The notes under the pieces: generated by a model
The model's database searches: none
The model's input: only the letters and a program-made list of their open reading frames with translations
What the model was told of the DNA's origin: nothing
Assembly: GCA_904502005.1 (NCBI GenBank)
Contig: CAJGDC010000037.1
Location: 1-19,993, forward strand
Reading direction: 5' to 3'
Length of the DNA: 19,993 nt
DNA from: an uncultured Alistipes sp.
GTDB taxonomy: Bacteria > Bacteroidota > Bacteroidia > Bacteroidales > Rikenellaceae
Program-made: the position numbers and the translations under genes
Shown: piece by piece, positions 7,669 to 14,699 of the stretch
Numbering within the stretch: position 1 is the stretch's first letter
How the letters are laid out: every line of letters starts with the position of its first letter

Positions 7669-8964
7669 ATGAGACGATTTTTACTTATCATTTCTCTTCT
7701 GTTTGCCTCTTCAGCTATGGCGCAGACAATGCGAGAGCAGATTGCGGCAAATCCAAACATGGCAGGTGGTATCTATACTGCCTATATGGTTACTGAGCAG
7801 AAGCCTGTAGCACCGCCAAAGGGGTATAAGCCATTCTATATCTCACACTATGGCCGCCATGGCTCTCGTTACCAGACCGCTCAAGAGAAGTACGATCAAC
7901 CAGCTGAGCTTTTGGAGCAGGCCTATAAGGATGGTAAGCTCACTGAGCTCGGTGTGAGCCTTATGCAGCGAGTACGTATTATTGCTGACGATGCGCATAT
8001 GCGTGCGGGTGACCTTTCACCACGCGGCGAGCGAGAGCATAAGGGTATTGCTGAGCGTATGGCAACACTCTATCCTGAGGTCTTTATTGCTAAGAGTCGT
8101 CAAAATATAACCTGTTTCTCATCCCCTTCTGTGCGTAGCGTAATAAGTATGGCTGCCTTTACAGAGCGATTGAAGGAGATTCACCCTGCGCTTAGTATCA
8201 CTCGTTATGCTAGTGCGCATGATATAGATATTACTCGTCCTGAGAAAAATATGGATACATTCTATAAGACTGCACGCACAATGGCAAAGAAGTATCAGCA
8301 GCAGCAGACAGACGATAAGGCCTTTGTTTGTCGTCTGTTTAATGACTATGATTATGCTTTTAAGTTGATTTGTAAGGTGTATAACAGTACTGATACTCAC
8401 CTCTTTATGGGTAATATGCACGACTTGGCAATGATTGTTCAGAACTTTGATAATCTGCCAGAGTTGCACGATATTTTTACAGAGCCTGAGCGTTATCATA
8501 TGTGGCATCTGTTCAATATTCGTCGTTACCTTACTTATGGTCCATCAATTGACTTTGGTGACGTGCGTAATCAAGATGGCAAGCTACTCCTTAGAGATAT
8601 TATTGAGCGTGCAGATGATGTAATCTCTGGTAAAACAGCTGACCAGGCTGCTACATTGCGCTTTGGTCATGATTCGGCGGTAATTCCTTTGTTGGCAATT
8701 ATGCACGCTGAGGGTTGTGATGGTCGAGTGTCATTTGCCGAGATTGAGCGTCTGCCAGAGGTGTGGTGTGATAGCCGTGTAACATCTATGTCTGTCAACG
8801 TACAGTTTATCTTCTATCGTAACAAGAAGGGCGATGTACTTGTTCGTATTTTGCATAGTGAGCGCGATATTCGCATTCCGGTAAAATCGGATAATTATCC
8901 ATTTTACCGTTGGGAGGATTTGCGCAACTACTGCCTTGCTCAGTGTGAGCCAAATGCTCGATAG
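7669..8964 (+). CDS. Secreted histidine acid phosphatase (clade 2, phytase-like)
   Basis: The 431-residue product starts with a clear signal peptide (RRFLLIISLLFASSAMA, cleavage before Q19). The catalytic core follows: YGRHGSRY at 61-68 holds the nucleophile H64 with R63 and R67, and FGHDSA at 332-337 supplies the HD proton-donor motif (H334, D335). This pairing defines branch 2 of the histidine phosphatase superfamily (acid phosphatases, phytases, glucose-1-phosphatase). Bacterial MINPP phytases usually carry HAE at the second site, so the HD form argues against MINPP, but substrate cannot be read from sequence. It probably releases phosphate from organic esters in the periplasm. It stands alone, divergent from oxyR, with its own promoter. 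No clear terminator separates it from trpS, which has a separate promoter. Confidence 0.88.
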   Translation: MRRFLLIISLLFASSAMAQTMREQIAANPNMAGGIYTAYMVTEQKPVAPPKGYKPFYISHYGRHGSRYQTAQEKYDQPAELLEQAYKDGKLTELGVSLMQRVRIIADDAHMRAGDLSPRGEREHKGIAERMATLYPEVFIAKSRQNITCFSSPSVRSVISMAAFTERLKEIHPALSITRYASAHDIDITRPEKNMDTFYKTARTMAKKYQQQQTDDKAFVCRLFNDYDYAFKLICKVYNSTDTHLFMGNMHDLAMIVQNFDNLPELHDIFTEPERYHMWHLFNIRRYLTYGPSIDFGDVRNQDGKLLLRDIIERADDVISGKTADQAATLRFGHDSAVIPLLAIMHAEGCDGRVSFAEIERLPEVWCDSRVTSMSVNVQFIFYRNKKGDVLVRILHSERDIRIPVKSDNYPFYRWEDLRNYCLAQCEPNAR

Positions 8965-8975
8965 TGTTAAATCAT

Positions 8976-9006
8976 TTTGCTTTTTGAATTCTTCTACCTA
9001 TCTTTG
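8976..9006 (+). promoter_or_regulatory. Promoter of the trpS operon
   Basis: TTTG (8976-8979), 19 bases, then TATCTTTG (8999-9006) matches the Bacteroidetes pattern. The leader is about 26 bases, A/T rich and without a Shine-Dalgarno sequence. Confidence 0.78.
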
Positions 9007-9038
9007 TAGGATTAAAACATAATTAATTAAGATAAAGA

Positions 9039-10166
9039 ATGGGAAAGATTATACTTACCGGTGACCGCCCAACTGGTCGCTTACATTTAGGTCATTTCGT
9101 TGGCTCACTCTCTCGTCGCGTTGAGTTGCAGAACTCTGGCGAGTTTGAGAAGATTTTTATTATGATTGCCGATGCCCAGGCGTTGACAGATAATGCTGAT
9201 AATCCAGATAAGGTACGTCAGAATATTATTGAGGTTGCACTTGACTATCTCTCTTGCGGTATTGATCCAAATATTTCGACAATCTTTATTCAGTCGCAGG
9301 TAGCTGAGTTGTGTGAGCTTGCATTCTACTATATGAACCTTGTGACAGTATCTCGTCTGCAGCGTAATCCGACTGTAAAGACCGAGATTAAGATGCGAGG
9401 TTTTTCGGAGGAGGTCTCTGAGGGTGATACCACACAGAAGAAGGGTATTCCAGTGGGCTTCTTTACCTATCCGATTTCACAGGCGGCAGATATTACTGCT
9501 TTCAAGGCTACAACTGTGCCAGTGGGTGAGGATCAGGAGCCTATGATTGAGCAGACTCGTGAGATTGTGCATAAGTTCAACTCTATCTATGGTCAAACTC
9601 TTGTAACACCAGAGATTCTGCTTCCATCAAATAGTGCATGTATGCGCCTACCAGGTACTGATGGCAAGGCTAAGATGAGTAAGTCGCTCGGCAACTGCAT
9701 CTACCTCTCTGATTCAGAGAAGGAGGTTAAGCAGAAGGTTATGGGTATGTATACAGACCCTAATCACCTGCGCGTTGAGGACCCGGGTCAGGTTGAAGGC
9801 AACTGCGTATTTACATACCTCGATGCATTCTGCCGTCCAGAGCACTTTGCTCTATATCTTCCAGAGTATGAGAATCTTGATGCTCTAAAAGATCACTATC
9901 GTCGTGGAGGTCTTGGCGATGTGAAGTGTAAGAAGTTCTTAATTGCAATTCTCAATGAGCTTCTTGCTCCATTCCGTGAGCGCAGAGCATATTGGGAGCA
10001 GAATATCGAGGAGGTATATCGTATCCTTGAGCAGGGCTCTGCTGAGGCACGCGCTGTTGCTGCACAGACCCTTAACGATGTGCGCGATGCGATGAAGATT
10101 AACTACTTTGCAGACCGAGAGCTTATAGCTGAGCAGGCTGCTCGTTATAAGGCTGAGCATAAATAG
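9039..10166 (+). CDS. trpS: Tryptophanyl-tRNA synthetase
   Basis: This class Ic synthetase charges tRNA-Trp. At 375 residues it is longer than the common 330-residue form. The N-terminus has TGDRPTGRLHLGH with the HIGH motif at 16-19, and GKAKMSKSLGN carries KMSKS at 212-216. Several blocks (LTGDRPTG at the start, YYMNLVTVSRLQRNPTVKTE near 97-116, ADITAFKA, MIEQTREIV) look more like the streptococcal/Gram-positive TrpRS type than the type I recall from Bacteroides; that comparison is from memory. Relative to that type there is an insertion of roughly ten acidic residues near 123-136 and a C-terminal extension. The usual DQHAI active-site segment reads DAQAL (45-49). It heads an operon with a ClC gene 6 bases downstream. 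Confidence 0.96.
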   Translation: MGKIILTGDRPTGRLHLGHFVGSLSRRVELQNSGEFEKIFIMIADAQALTDNADNPDKVRQNIIEVALDYLSCGIDPNISTIFIQSQVAELCELAFYYMNLVTVSRLQRNPTVKTEIKMRGFSEEVSEGDTTQKKGIPVGFFTYPISQAADITAFKATTVPVGEDQEPMIEQTREIVHKFNSIYGQTLVTPEILLPSNSACMRLPGTDGKAKMSKSLGNCIYLSDSEKEVKQKVMGMYTDPNHLRVEDPGQVEGNCVFTYLDAFCRPEHFALYLPEYENLDALKDHYRRGGLGDVKCKKFLIAILNELLAPFRERRAYWEQNIEEVYRILEQGSAEARAVAAQTLNDVRDAMKINYFADRELIAEQAARYKAEHK

Positions 10167-10172
10167 TAGACA

Positions 10173-11984
10173 ATGGAGATTATAGAGGAGTCGAAATATA
10201 TCAAGCCGGCTGGTAGAGAGAAGATCTACAAGTGGTTTTTAAGACTGACAAAGCGACTGAGCGAGCGACAGATGCTCGCTATCCTCGCTGTTGTCGTTGG
10301 CGCACTTGCAGGACTTGGTACATATCTTTTTGAGGTGCTACTGCACTTTATTAAGAGTTGCCTGGTCAATTGGTTTGATGTTGATACTTTTCATATTCTC
10401 TACCTGATATATCCAGGTATTGGAATTATCCTTGCAACACTCTTTGTGAAGTATATCGTCAAAGATAATATCTCTGAGGGTGTTACTCGCGTACTATATG
10501 CCATGTCAAGCCGAGGCTCTCGTATTGCGGGGCATAACTGTTGGACATCTGTTGTTGGTGGTGCTACCACAATCGGCTTTGGTGGCTCTGTAGGTCCCGA
10601 GGCTCCAATTGTACTTACCGGAGCTGCTATTGGCTCAAATGTTGGTAAACTTGCAAAGCTAAACTACCGTAATATTACACTGCTACTATGTTGTGGTGCA
10701 GGTGCGGCTGTGGCATCTATCTTTAAGGCTCCAATTACGGGTGTAGTCTTTGTGCTTGAGATTCTAATGCTTGATATTACCTCAGCAAGTGTAATACCGT
10801 TGTTAATATCCTCTATTACAGCAACTACTCTTGCTATTGTGCTGCGAGGTTGGGAACCAATAATCTCTGTAACCCTTTCACCTGCAGATGCTTTTCAGAT
10901 TAAGCAGATTCCTCTCTTTATACTTTTGGGATGTATCTGCGGCGTTATGTCTTACTACTTTACAAGTGCAAATGCCGCCATTGGACGACGAGTTGGCGCA
11001 GTAAAGAGTCAGTATAAGAAGTGGATTATCGGTGGTAGTGTTTTGGGTCTGCTAATATTCCTCTTTCCACCGCTCTATGGCGAGGGATATGAGGCATTTG
11101 TGTCGCTCATGCATGGTGATAAACAGACTATTTTTGAGCGCTCACTCTTCTATGCCTTCAAAGATATTGATTGGGTGGTATTGATTTACATCATTGCCAC
11201 AATGCTCTTTAAGGTTATAGCCACAGCTACGACAAATGCCTCTGGAGGTGTGGGAGGAACATTTGCGCCATCACTTTTTGTTGGAGCTTTTACGGGCGCT
11301 TCGTTAGCTCTATTTTGTCAGCTCTGCTTTGGTTGGGAAATATCTATTGCAACATTTACCCTTGTCGGTATGGCGGGCGTTATGGCGGGTGTGATGAATG
11401 CTCCGCTGACATCAATCTTCCTTATTGCCGAGCTTTCAAATGGTTATGGACTCTTTATTCCGCTGATGATTGTGGCATGTATTGCCTTTGCGGTGGGTTA
11501 TTATCTAGATCCAGACTCAATATATACTAAGCGTTTGAGAGCTAAGGGTGAACTTCTGACTCATGATAAGGATAAGTCTGTTCTTGTTTTTCTGAAGTTG
11601 GAGGAGCTGATGGAGAATGACTTTGTGCGTCTGCGTGAGAGTGCGACGCTTGGAGATGTGGTCTCTATTATCGCTACTGCACGACGAAACATATTCCCGG
11701 TAATTGATAATTTCGGTCATCTTCTCGGTATAGTACAGCTTGACGATCTGCGTGAGGATATGTTTAAGCATGAGAAGTGGGGTAATCCAATTACAACATA
11801 TATGATTCAGCCACCAGACAGGATAATTGAGAAGGAGCAGATTCAGGAGGTTCTTCCTCGCTTTGATCAGAATCACACTTGGATGCTACCGGTGGTGGAT
11901 AAACAGAATAGATATAAGGGTTTTATATCTAAGTCACGAATACTTAACGCATATCGCGAACAACTTGTAAATATTTCACAATAA
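10173..11984 (+). CDS. ClC-family chloride channel/transporter with two CBS domains
   Basis: This is an inner-membrane ClC protein of 603 residues. Hydrophobic helices fill about 35-450. The selectivity and gate motifs are present: GSVGPEAP (138-145), where E143 aligns with the gating glutamate E148 of E. coli ClC-ec1; FKAPITGVVFVLEIL (184-198); GGVGGTFAPSLFVGA (358-371); and Y451 in SIYTKRL, near the position of Y445. The internal proton glutamate (E203 in ClC-ec1) aligns with I197, so it may be a channel or an unusual exchanger. The cytoplasmic tail holds two CBS domains (about 475-535 and 540-600), which in ClCs sense nucleotides or ionic strength. The start lies 6 bases after the trpS stop, and its stop TAA shares its last A with the next gene's ATG. 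Confidence 0.93.
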   Translation: MEIIEESKYIKPAGREKIYKWFLRLTKRLSERQMLAILAVVVGALAGLGTYLFEVLLHFIKSCLVNWFDVDTFHILYLIYPGIGIILATLFVKYIVKDNISEGVTRVLYAMSSRGSRIAGHNCWTSVVGGATTIGFGGSVGPEAPIVLTGAAIGSNVGKLAKLNYRNITLLLCCGAGAAVASIFKAPITGVVFVLEILMLDITSASVIPLLISSITATTLAIVLRGWEPIISVTLSPADAFQIKQIPLFILLGCICGVMSYYFTSANAAIGRRVGAVKSQYKKWIIGGSVLGLLIFLFPPLYGEGYEAFVSLMHGDKQTIFERSLFYAFKDIDWVVLIYIIATMLFKVIATATTNASGGVGGTFAPSLFVGAFTGASLALFCQLCFGWEISIATFTLVGMAGVMAGVMNAPLTSIFLIAELSNGYGLFIPLMIVACIAFAVGYYLDPDSIYTKRLRAKGELLTHDKDKSVLVFLKLEELMENDFVRLRESATLGDVVSIIATARRNIFPVIDNFGHLLGIVQLDDLREDMFKHEKWGNPITTYMIQPPDRIIEKEQIQEVLPRFDQNHTWMLPVVDKQNRYKGFISKSRILNAYREQLVNISQ

Positions 11985-12634
11985 TGGGGAAAATAAAGCT
12001 TGTAATGCTCGATTTTGATGGGACTATTGCTGACTCTTTTGCTAGTGTTATTTGCTGTGCAGGTAAGATGTGCAAAGAGGCTGGTCTTCCATTTGATAAG
12101 AGTATTATTGAGAATAATATGGGATGTACCACTGAGCAGTGTATCTCGCTAATCTCTGGTAGTACAGACCCTGAAATCATTAGCCGTCTAACCGCTGCAT
12201 ATAATGTAATCTATAGGAGTGAGGGTCTGGATATGATCCAACTCTTTGATGGTGTTTTAGAGACTATTAAGCGTCTACACGATAAAGGCGTGAAGTTTGC
12301 TATTACCTCGAATAATGTTGTGCCAGCAATTACTTATGTTGTTACTAGACTGGGTCTTATGCCATATTTGGATTGTATTATTGGTGTCGAGTGTGTTGAG
12401 CATGGTAAGCCCGAGCCGGATATTGCTGTTGAGGCACTTCGCCGTACCGGTGTTGATGCCGATGAGGCGGTGGCTGTGGGTGATTCAACTTTTGATATGC
12501 GTATGGGTCGCGGTGCTGGATGTCACTGTTGTGGTGTGAGCTATGGATGTGATAACCCCCAAACACTTAGAGAGCATGGCGCCGAGTGGGTTATAGATAG
12601 TTTTAGTGAGTTAGAGGAGATTGTACTCGGATAA
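11984..12634 (+). CDS. HAD-superfamily phosphatase, phosphoglycolate-phosphatase-like
   Basis: The 216-residue soluble protein has all four HAD motifs: DFDGT with nucleophile D10 and D12, S109 in TSN, K142 in GKPEP, and GDSTFD with D167 and D171. A helical cap inserted after motif I (about 20-85) gives the C1-cap form seen in phosphoglycolate phosphatases (Gph), beta-phosphoglucomutases and pyrophosphatases. The GDSxxD motif IV and the motif spacing fit Gph-like enzymes best, but HAD substrates are hard to predict. A cluster of cysteines lies near 180-183 (CHCC). Its ATG overlaps the ClC stop and its stop overlaps the rnhA start, so translation is probably coupled along this operon. Confidence 0.85.
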   Translation: MGKIKLVMLDFDGTIADSFASVICCAGKMCKEAGLPFDKSIIENNMGCTTEQCISLISGSTDPEIISRLTAAYNVIYRSEGLDMIQLFDGVLETIKRLHDKGVKFAITSNNVVPAITYVVTRLGLMPYLDCIIGVECVEHGKPEPDIAVEALRRTGVDADEAVAVGDSTFDMRMGRGAGCHCCGVSYGCDNPQTLREHGAEWVIDSFSELEEIVLG

Positions 12635-13095
12635 TGGCTGCACCAGTAATTACTATATATACAGACGGTTCATCGCTTGGGAATCCTGGTAAGGGTGGTT
12701 ATGGTGTTGTGCTAATCAGTGGACCACATCGCAAGGAACTCTCTGCTGGGTTTCGCCTGACAACAAATAATCGTATGGAGCTTATGGCTGTTTGTGTAGC
12801 CCTCGAGGCTCTGAAGTTTGAGGGCTCGGATGTGACAATATATTCAGATTCAAAGTATGTTGTCGATGCAGTCACTCAGCGATGGGTGTTTGGTTGGGCA
12901 AAGAAGGGTTTCTCTGGAAAGAAAAATCCAGATTTGTGGAGCCGCTTTCTAAATGTCTATCGTAAACATAATGTTCGCTTTGTTTGGGTCAAGGGACATG
13001 CCGAGACTGTAGAGAATAATCGCTGTGATACTCTGGCTGTTGCAGCTGCAAATGGTCCAGTGCTTCTTGAGGATAGAGGTTATCAACCAGAATAA
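12634..13095 (+). CDS. rnhA: Ribonuclease HI
   Basis: This enzyme cuts the RNA strand of RNA-DNA hybrids, removing R-loops and primers. The 153-residue length is that of E. coli RNase HI. The DEDD catalytic set is present: D11 in TDGSSLGNPG, E49 in NNRMEL, D72 in SDSKYV and D132 in NNRCDTLA, with H122 in WVKGHAE. The basic protrusion WVFGWAKKGFSGKKNPDLW (84-102) is the substrate-binding handle. The ATG overlaps the stop of the preceding HAD gene (TAATG), making this the last gene of the trpS operon. A hairpin follows 4 bases after the stop. Confidence 0.97.
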   Translation: MAAPVITIYTDGSSLGNPGKGGYGVVLISGPHRKELSAGFRLTTNNRMELMAVCVALEALKFEGSDVTIYSDSKYVVDAVTQRWVFGWAKKGFSGKKNPDLWSRFLNVYRKHNVRFVWVKGHAETVENNRCDTLAVAAANGPVLLEDRGYQPE

Positions 13096-13099
13096 CAAT

Positions 13100-13126
13100 A
13101 AATGCCCGATAGTGAGTCGGGCATTT
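13100..13126. terminator. Hairpin between convergent rnhA and tsaE
   Basis: AAATGCCCGA (13100-13109) pairs perfectly with TCGGGCATTT (13117-13126) around a 7-base loop. The T content after it is modest on both strands (ACATTTTA on plus), so it is probably a weak to moderate bidirectional terminator. Confidence 0.75.
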
Positions 13127-13143
13127 ACATTTTATGTTATAGC

Positions 13144-13557
13144 TTAGTCTATAATAAATTTTCTTGTGGTTGGATCGATAATCTCTATTCTCACAACCAT
13201 CGTATCGTCAGGCAGCAGTTGTTCAATCTTCTCGGGCCACTCTACAAGGCAAAGCTCGCCAGAGTAGAAATACTCCTCATAACCCATGTCAAACGCCTCG
13301 GCAATAGAGTTGATACGATAGAAATCAAAGTGGTATACAGCCTCTTGGTTCGCTGTATAGTATTGGTTTACAAGTGCAAATGTTGGGCTGGTAACAGTGT
13401 CTTGAGAGCCGCAACGCTCCATTATTGCGCTGATAAGAGTGGTCTTTCCAGCACCCATGGGCGCGAAAAAGGCGACTACATTACGACCATTTAGCGATTC
13501 AAGGACCGCATCTGCAACCCTGTCGAGGTCACTCAAGGAATCAATAATAATCTCCAT
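13144..13557 (-). CDS. tsaE: TsaE, ATPase of tRNA threonylcarbamoyladenosine (t6A) synthesis
   Basis: TsaE (YjeE) is a small P-loop ATPase that works with TsaB and TsaD to complete the t6A37 modification of ANN-decoding tRNAs. The 137 residues fit the family. Walker A is APMGAGKTT (32-40), followed by the family signatures SPTFALVNQY and YHFDFYRI and, near the end, the LVEWPE segment. The first Walker A glycine is Ala32 here; the essential GKT is intact. The start at 13557 is one base after the stop of the upstream small membrane-associated protein, so the two are probably cotranscribed. The other tsa genes are not in the window. Confidence 0.94.
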   Translation of the reverse strand: MEIIIDSLSDLDRVADAVLESLNGRNVVAFFAPMGAGKTTLISAIMERCGSQDTVTSPTFALVNQYYTANQEAVYHFDFYRINSIAEAFDMGYEEYFYSGELCLVEWPEKIEQLLPDDTMVVRIEIIDPTTRKFIID

Positions 13558-13558
13558 A

Positions 13559-14062
13559 TTAGAACATTATACCTATCTTGACCTGTACGGAGCCCATGTT
13601 TAGCTTGCCGAGATCAATGTTTTTGATATTCTGCATGTTGTAACCCACTTGAGCCTTAAATACGCCCCAAACGATACCCACTGCAGGTGTAATGGTTAGA
13701 CCATTGTCGTTATCAATATTGCCTGTAACACCAAAACCCCATCCCGCATCGCAACTTAGGAAGGTACTTACATTTTTAGCAATAGGGTAGTAACCTTTTA
13801 GGTTGAGATATACGGGAACAATAGCCTCGCTACTATCGTCAAAGTTGTAGTAGTAGTCAAAGCCTGTGCCGATACCGGTTGAGAAGTACTTACCCACCTT
13901 AATGCCATGAATAGTGTGGAGATTTACTCGCTCAGAGGCGCTTTTGCCAATACCATATGAGTAACCGAGGTCAACCTCTCCCTGATATGAGACCTTACCC
14001 TTTGCACTTACTAAGCTAATGGATAAAATTATTAAAGTCAGAAGTAGTGATATTCTTTTCAT
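13559..14062 (-). CDS. Small secreted, probably outer-membrane beta-barrel protein of unknown function
   Basis: From the ATG at 14062 this is 167 residues; an in-frame ATG at 14107 is rejected because a promoter lies between. A signal peptide (KRISLLLTLIILSISLVSA, 2-20) is followed by short alternating strands rich in Gly, Tyr and Phe (VDLGYSYGIG, TGIGTGFDYYYNF, PAVGIVWGVF) and a C-terminal strand ending VKIGIMF. This resembles the 8-stranded outer-membrane barrel proteins common in Bacteroidetes, with the C-terminal Phe that BAM favours. No catalytic motif is visible. A promoter with two 13-base direct repeats precedes it, so expression may be regulated. Cotranscription with tsaE is likely; any functional link is unproven. 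Confidence 0.78.
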   Translation of the reverse strand: MKRISLLLTLIILSISLVSAKGKVSYQGEVDLGYSYGIGKSASERVNLHTIHGIKVGKYFSTGIGTGFDYYYNFDDSSEAIVPVYLNLKGYYPIAKNVSTFLSCDAGWGFGVTGNIDNDNGLTITPAVGIVWGVFKAQVGYNMQNIKNIDLGKLNMGSVQVKIGIMF

Positions 14063-14084
14063 AACCAAATAAATAATGTTTTCG

Positions 14085-14115
14085 CAAATGTAATAAAAAT
14101 CGTACAATATTACAA
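14085..14115 (-). promoter_or_regulatory. Promoter of the small barrel protein and tsaE
   Basis: On the minus strand TTG (14113-14115), 20 bases, then TACATTTG (14085-14092) fits the Bacteroidetes pattern. Direct repeats overlap the -33 box and fill much of the spacer. Confidence 0.68.
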
Positions 14116-14126
14116 AAATCGTACAA
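14095..14126. repeat. Two 13-bp direct repeats in the barrel-protein promoter
   Basis: AAAAATCGTACAA occurs at 14095-14107 and again at 14114-14126, a 19-base period close to two helical turns. One copy sits in the promoter spacer and the other overlaps the -33 box. The layout fits a regulator binding twice on one DNA face. The core also appears at the lon promoter (3744-3753). Confidence 0.6.
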
Positions 14127-14135
14127 CTAAAAGAG

Positions 14136-14699
14136 TTAAAACTCTAACTCGACCTTAAAATAGGCAGCACCAGATGCCTTTGCAGCTGCAAGACCAATCT
14201 CTGAGTCCTCAAAAATTATAGTCTGCTCAGGTGTCACACCAGCAATATCCATTGCCTTCAAAAAACAGTCTGGCGCAGGCTTAGAAATTACAACATCGTC
14301 GGAAGATAGCAACCCATCTATTTGGTTCTCAATGCCTAAGTATCGCATTACATTGGTGATGTTGTCAATATGGCCAGTAGATACAATCATAGCTTTGCCA
14401 CCTGTTGCTCTGAATTGCTGAACAAAATCCCATAGTGGGCGGTTGAGTGTTACCATATCAAAATGAGTGGGGTAAATCTCAACCTTGCGACGGCGTATAT
14501 TTGCCATCTGCACTGGGTCAGTAATGCCAATATCTGTTAGAAATTCAGGGCATCGGAGTCCGAAATATTTCTGACGATACTCCTCCATTGTTATTGTAAT
14601 TCCCTGCTCGGCTAGTGCTTCGATATATGATGTTGCATTTGCACGACCAGTGTTTGCAACAGTGCCGTCAAAATCAAGTAGTAGTAATTTTATCTCCAT
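14136..14699 (-). CDS. HAD-superfamily phosphatase, beta-phosphoglucomutase-like
   Basis: This 187-residue cytoplasmic protein has the HAD motifs DFDGT (D9, D11), STG (S107), K140 in SKPAPD and FEDSEIG (E164, D165). A small helical cap lies between motifs I and II (about 18-75). The FEDSxxGxxAAxxSG ending is typical of the beta-phosphoglucomutase/sugar-phosphatase branch, so a sugar phosphate or nucleotide is the likely substrate, but this cannot be fixed. It differs from the HAD protein at 11984-12634, which has GDSxxD at motif IV. Its ATG overlaps the stop of the M23 gene upstream (TAATG), so it is the third gene of the M23 operon. The link between a HAD phosphatase and two wall proteases is unexplained. 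Confidence 0.85.
   Translation of the reverse strand: MEIKLLLLDFDGTVANTGRANATSYIEALAEQGITITMEEYRQKYFGLRCPEFLTDIGITDPVQMANIRRRKVEIYPTHFDMVTLNRPLWDFVQQFRATGGKAMIVSTGHIDNITNVMRYLGIENQIDGLLSSDDVVISKPAPDCFLKAMDIAGVTPEQTIIFEDSEIGLAAAKASGAAYFKVELEF

Noticed and set aside
13100..13126. Possible attachment site or repeat element at the rnhA-tsaE junction
   Set aside because: A simple hairpin between convergent genes is sufficient; no integrase, direct repeats or tRNA is nearby.
13102..13494. 130-codon plus-strand frame opposite tsaE
   Set aside because: It starts inside the terminator hairpin and is antisense to a clear TsaE.
14063..14107. 15-residue extension before the signal peptide of the barrel protein
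   Set aside because: It overlaps the promoter -7 box and would put residues before a normal signal peptide.
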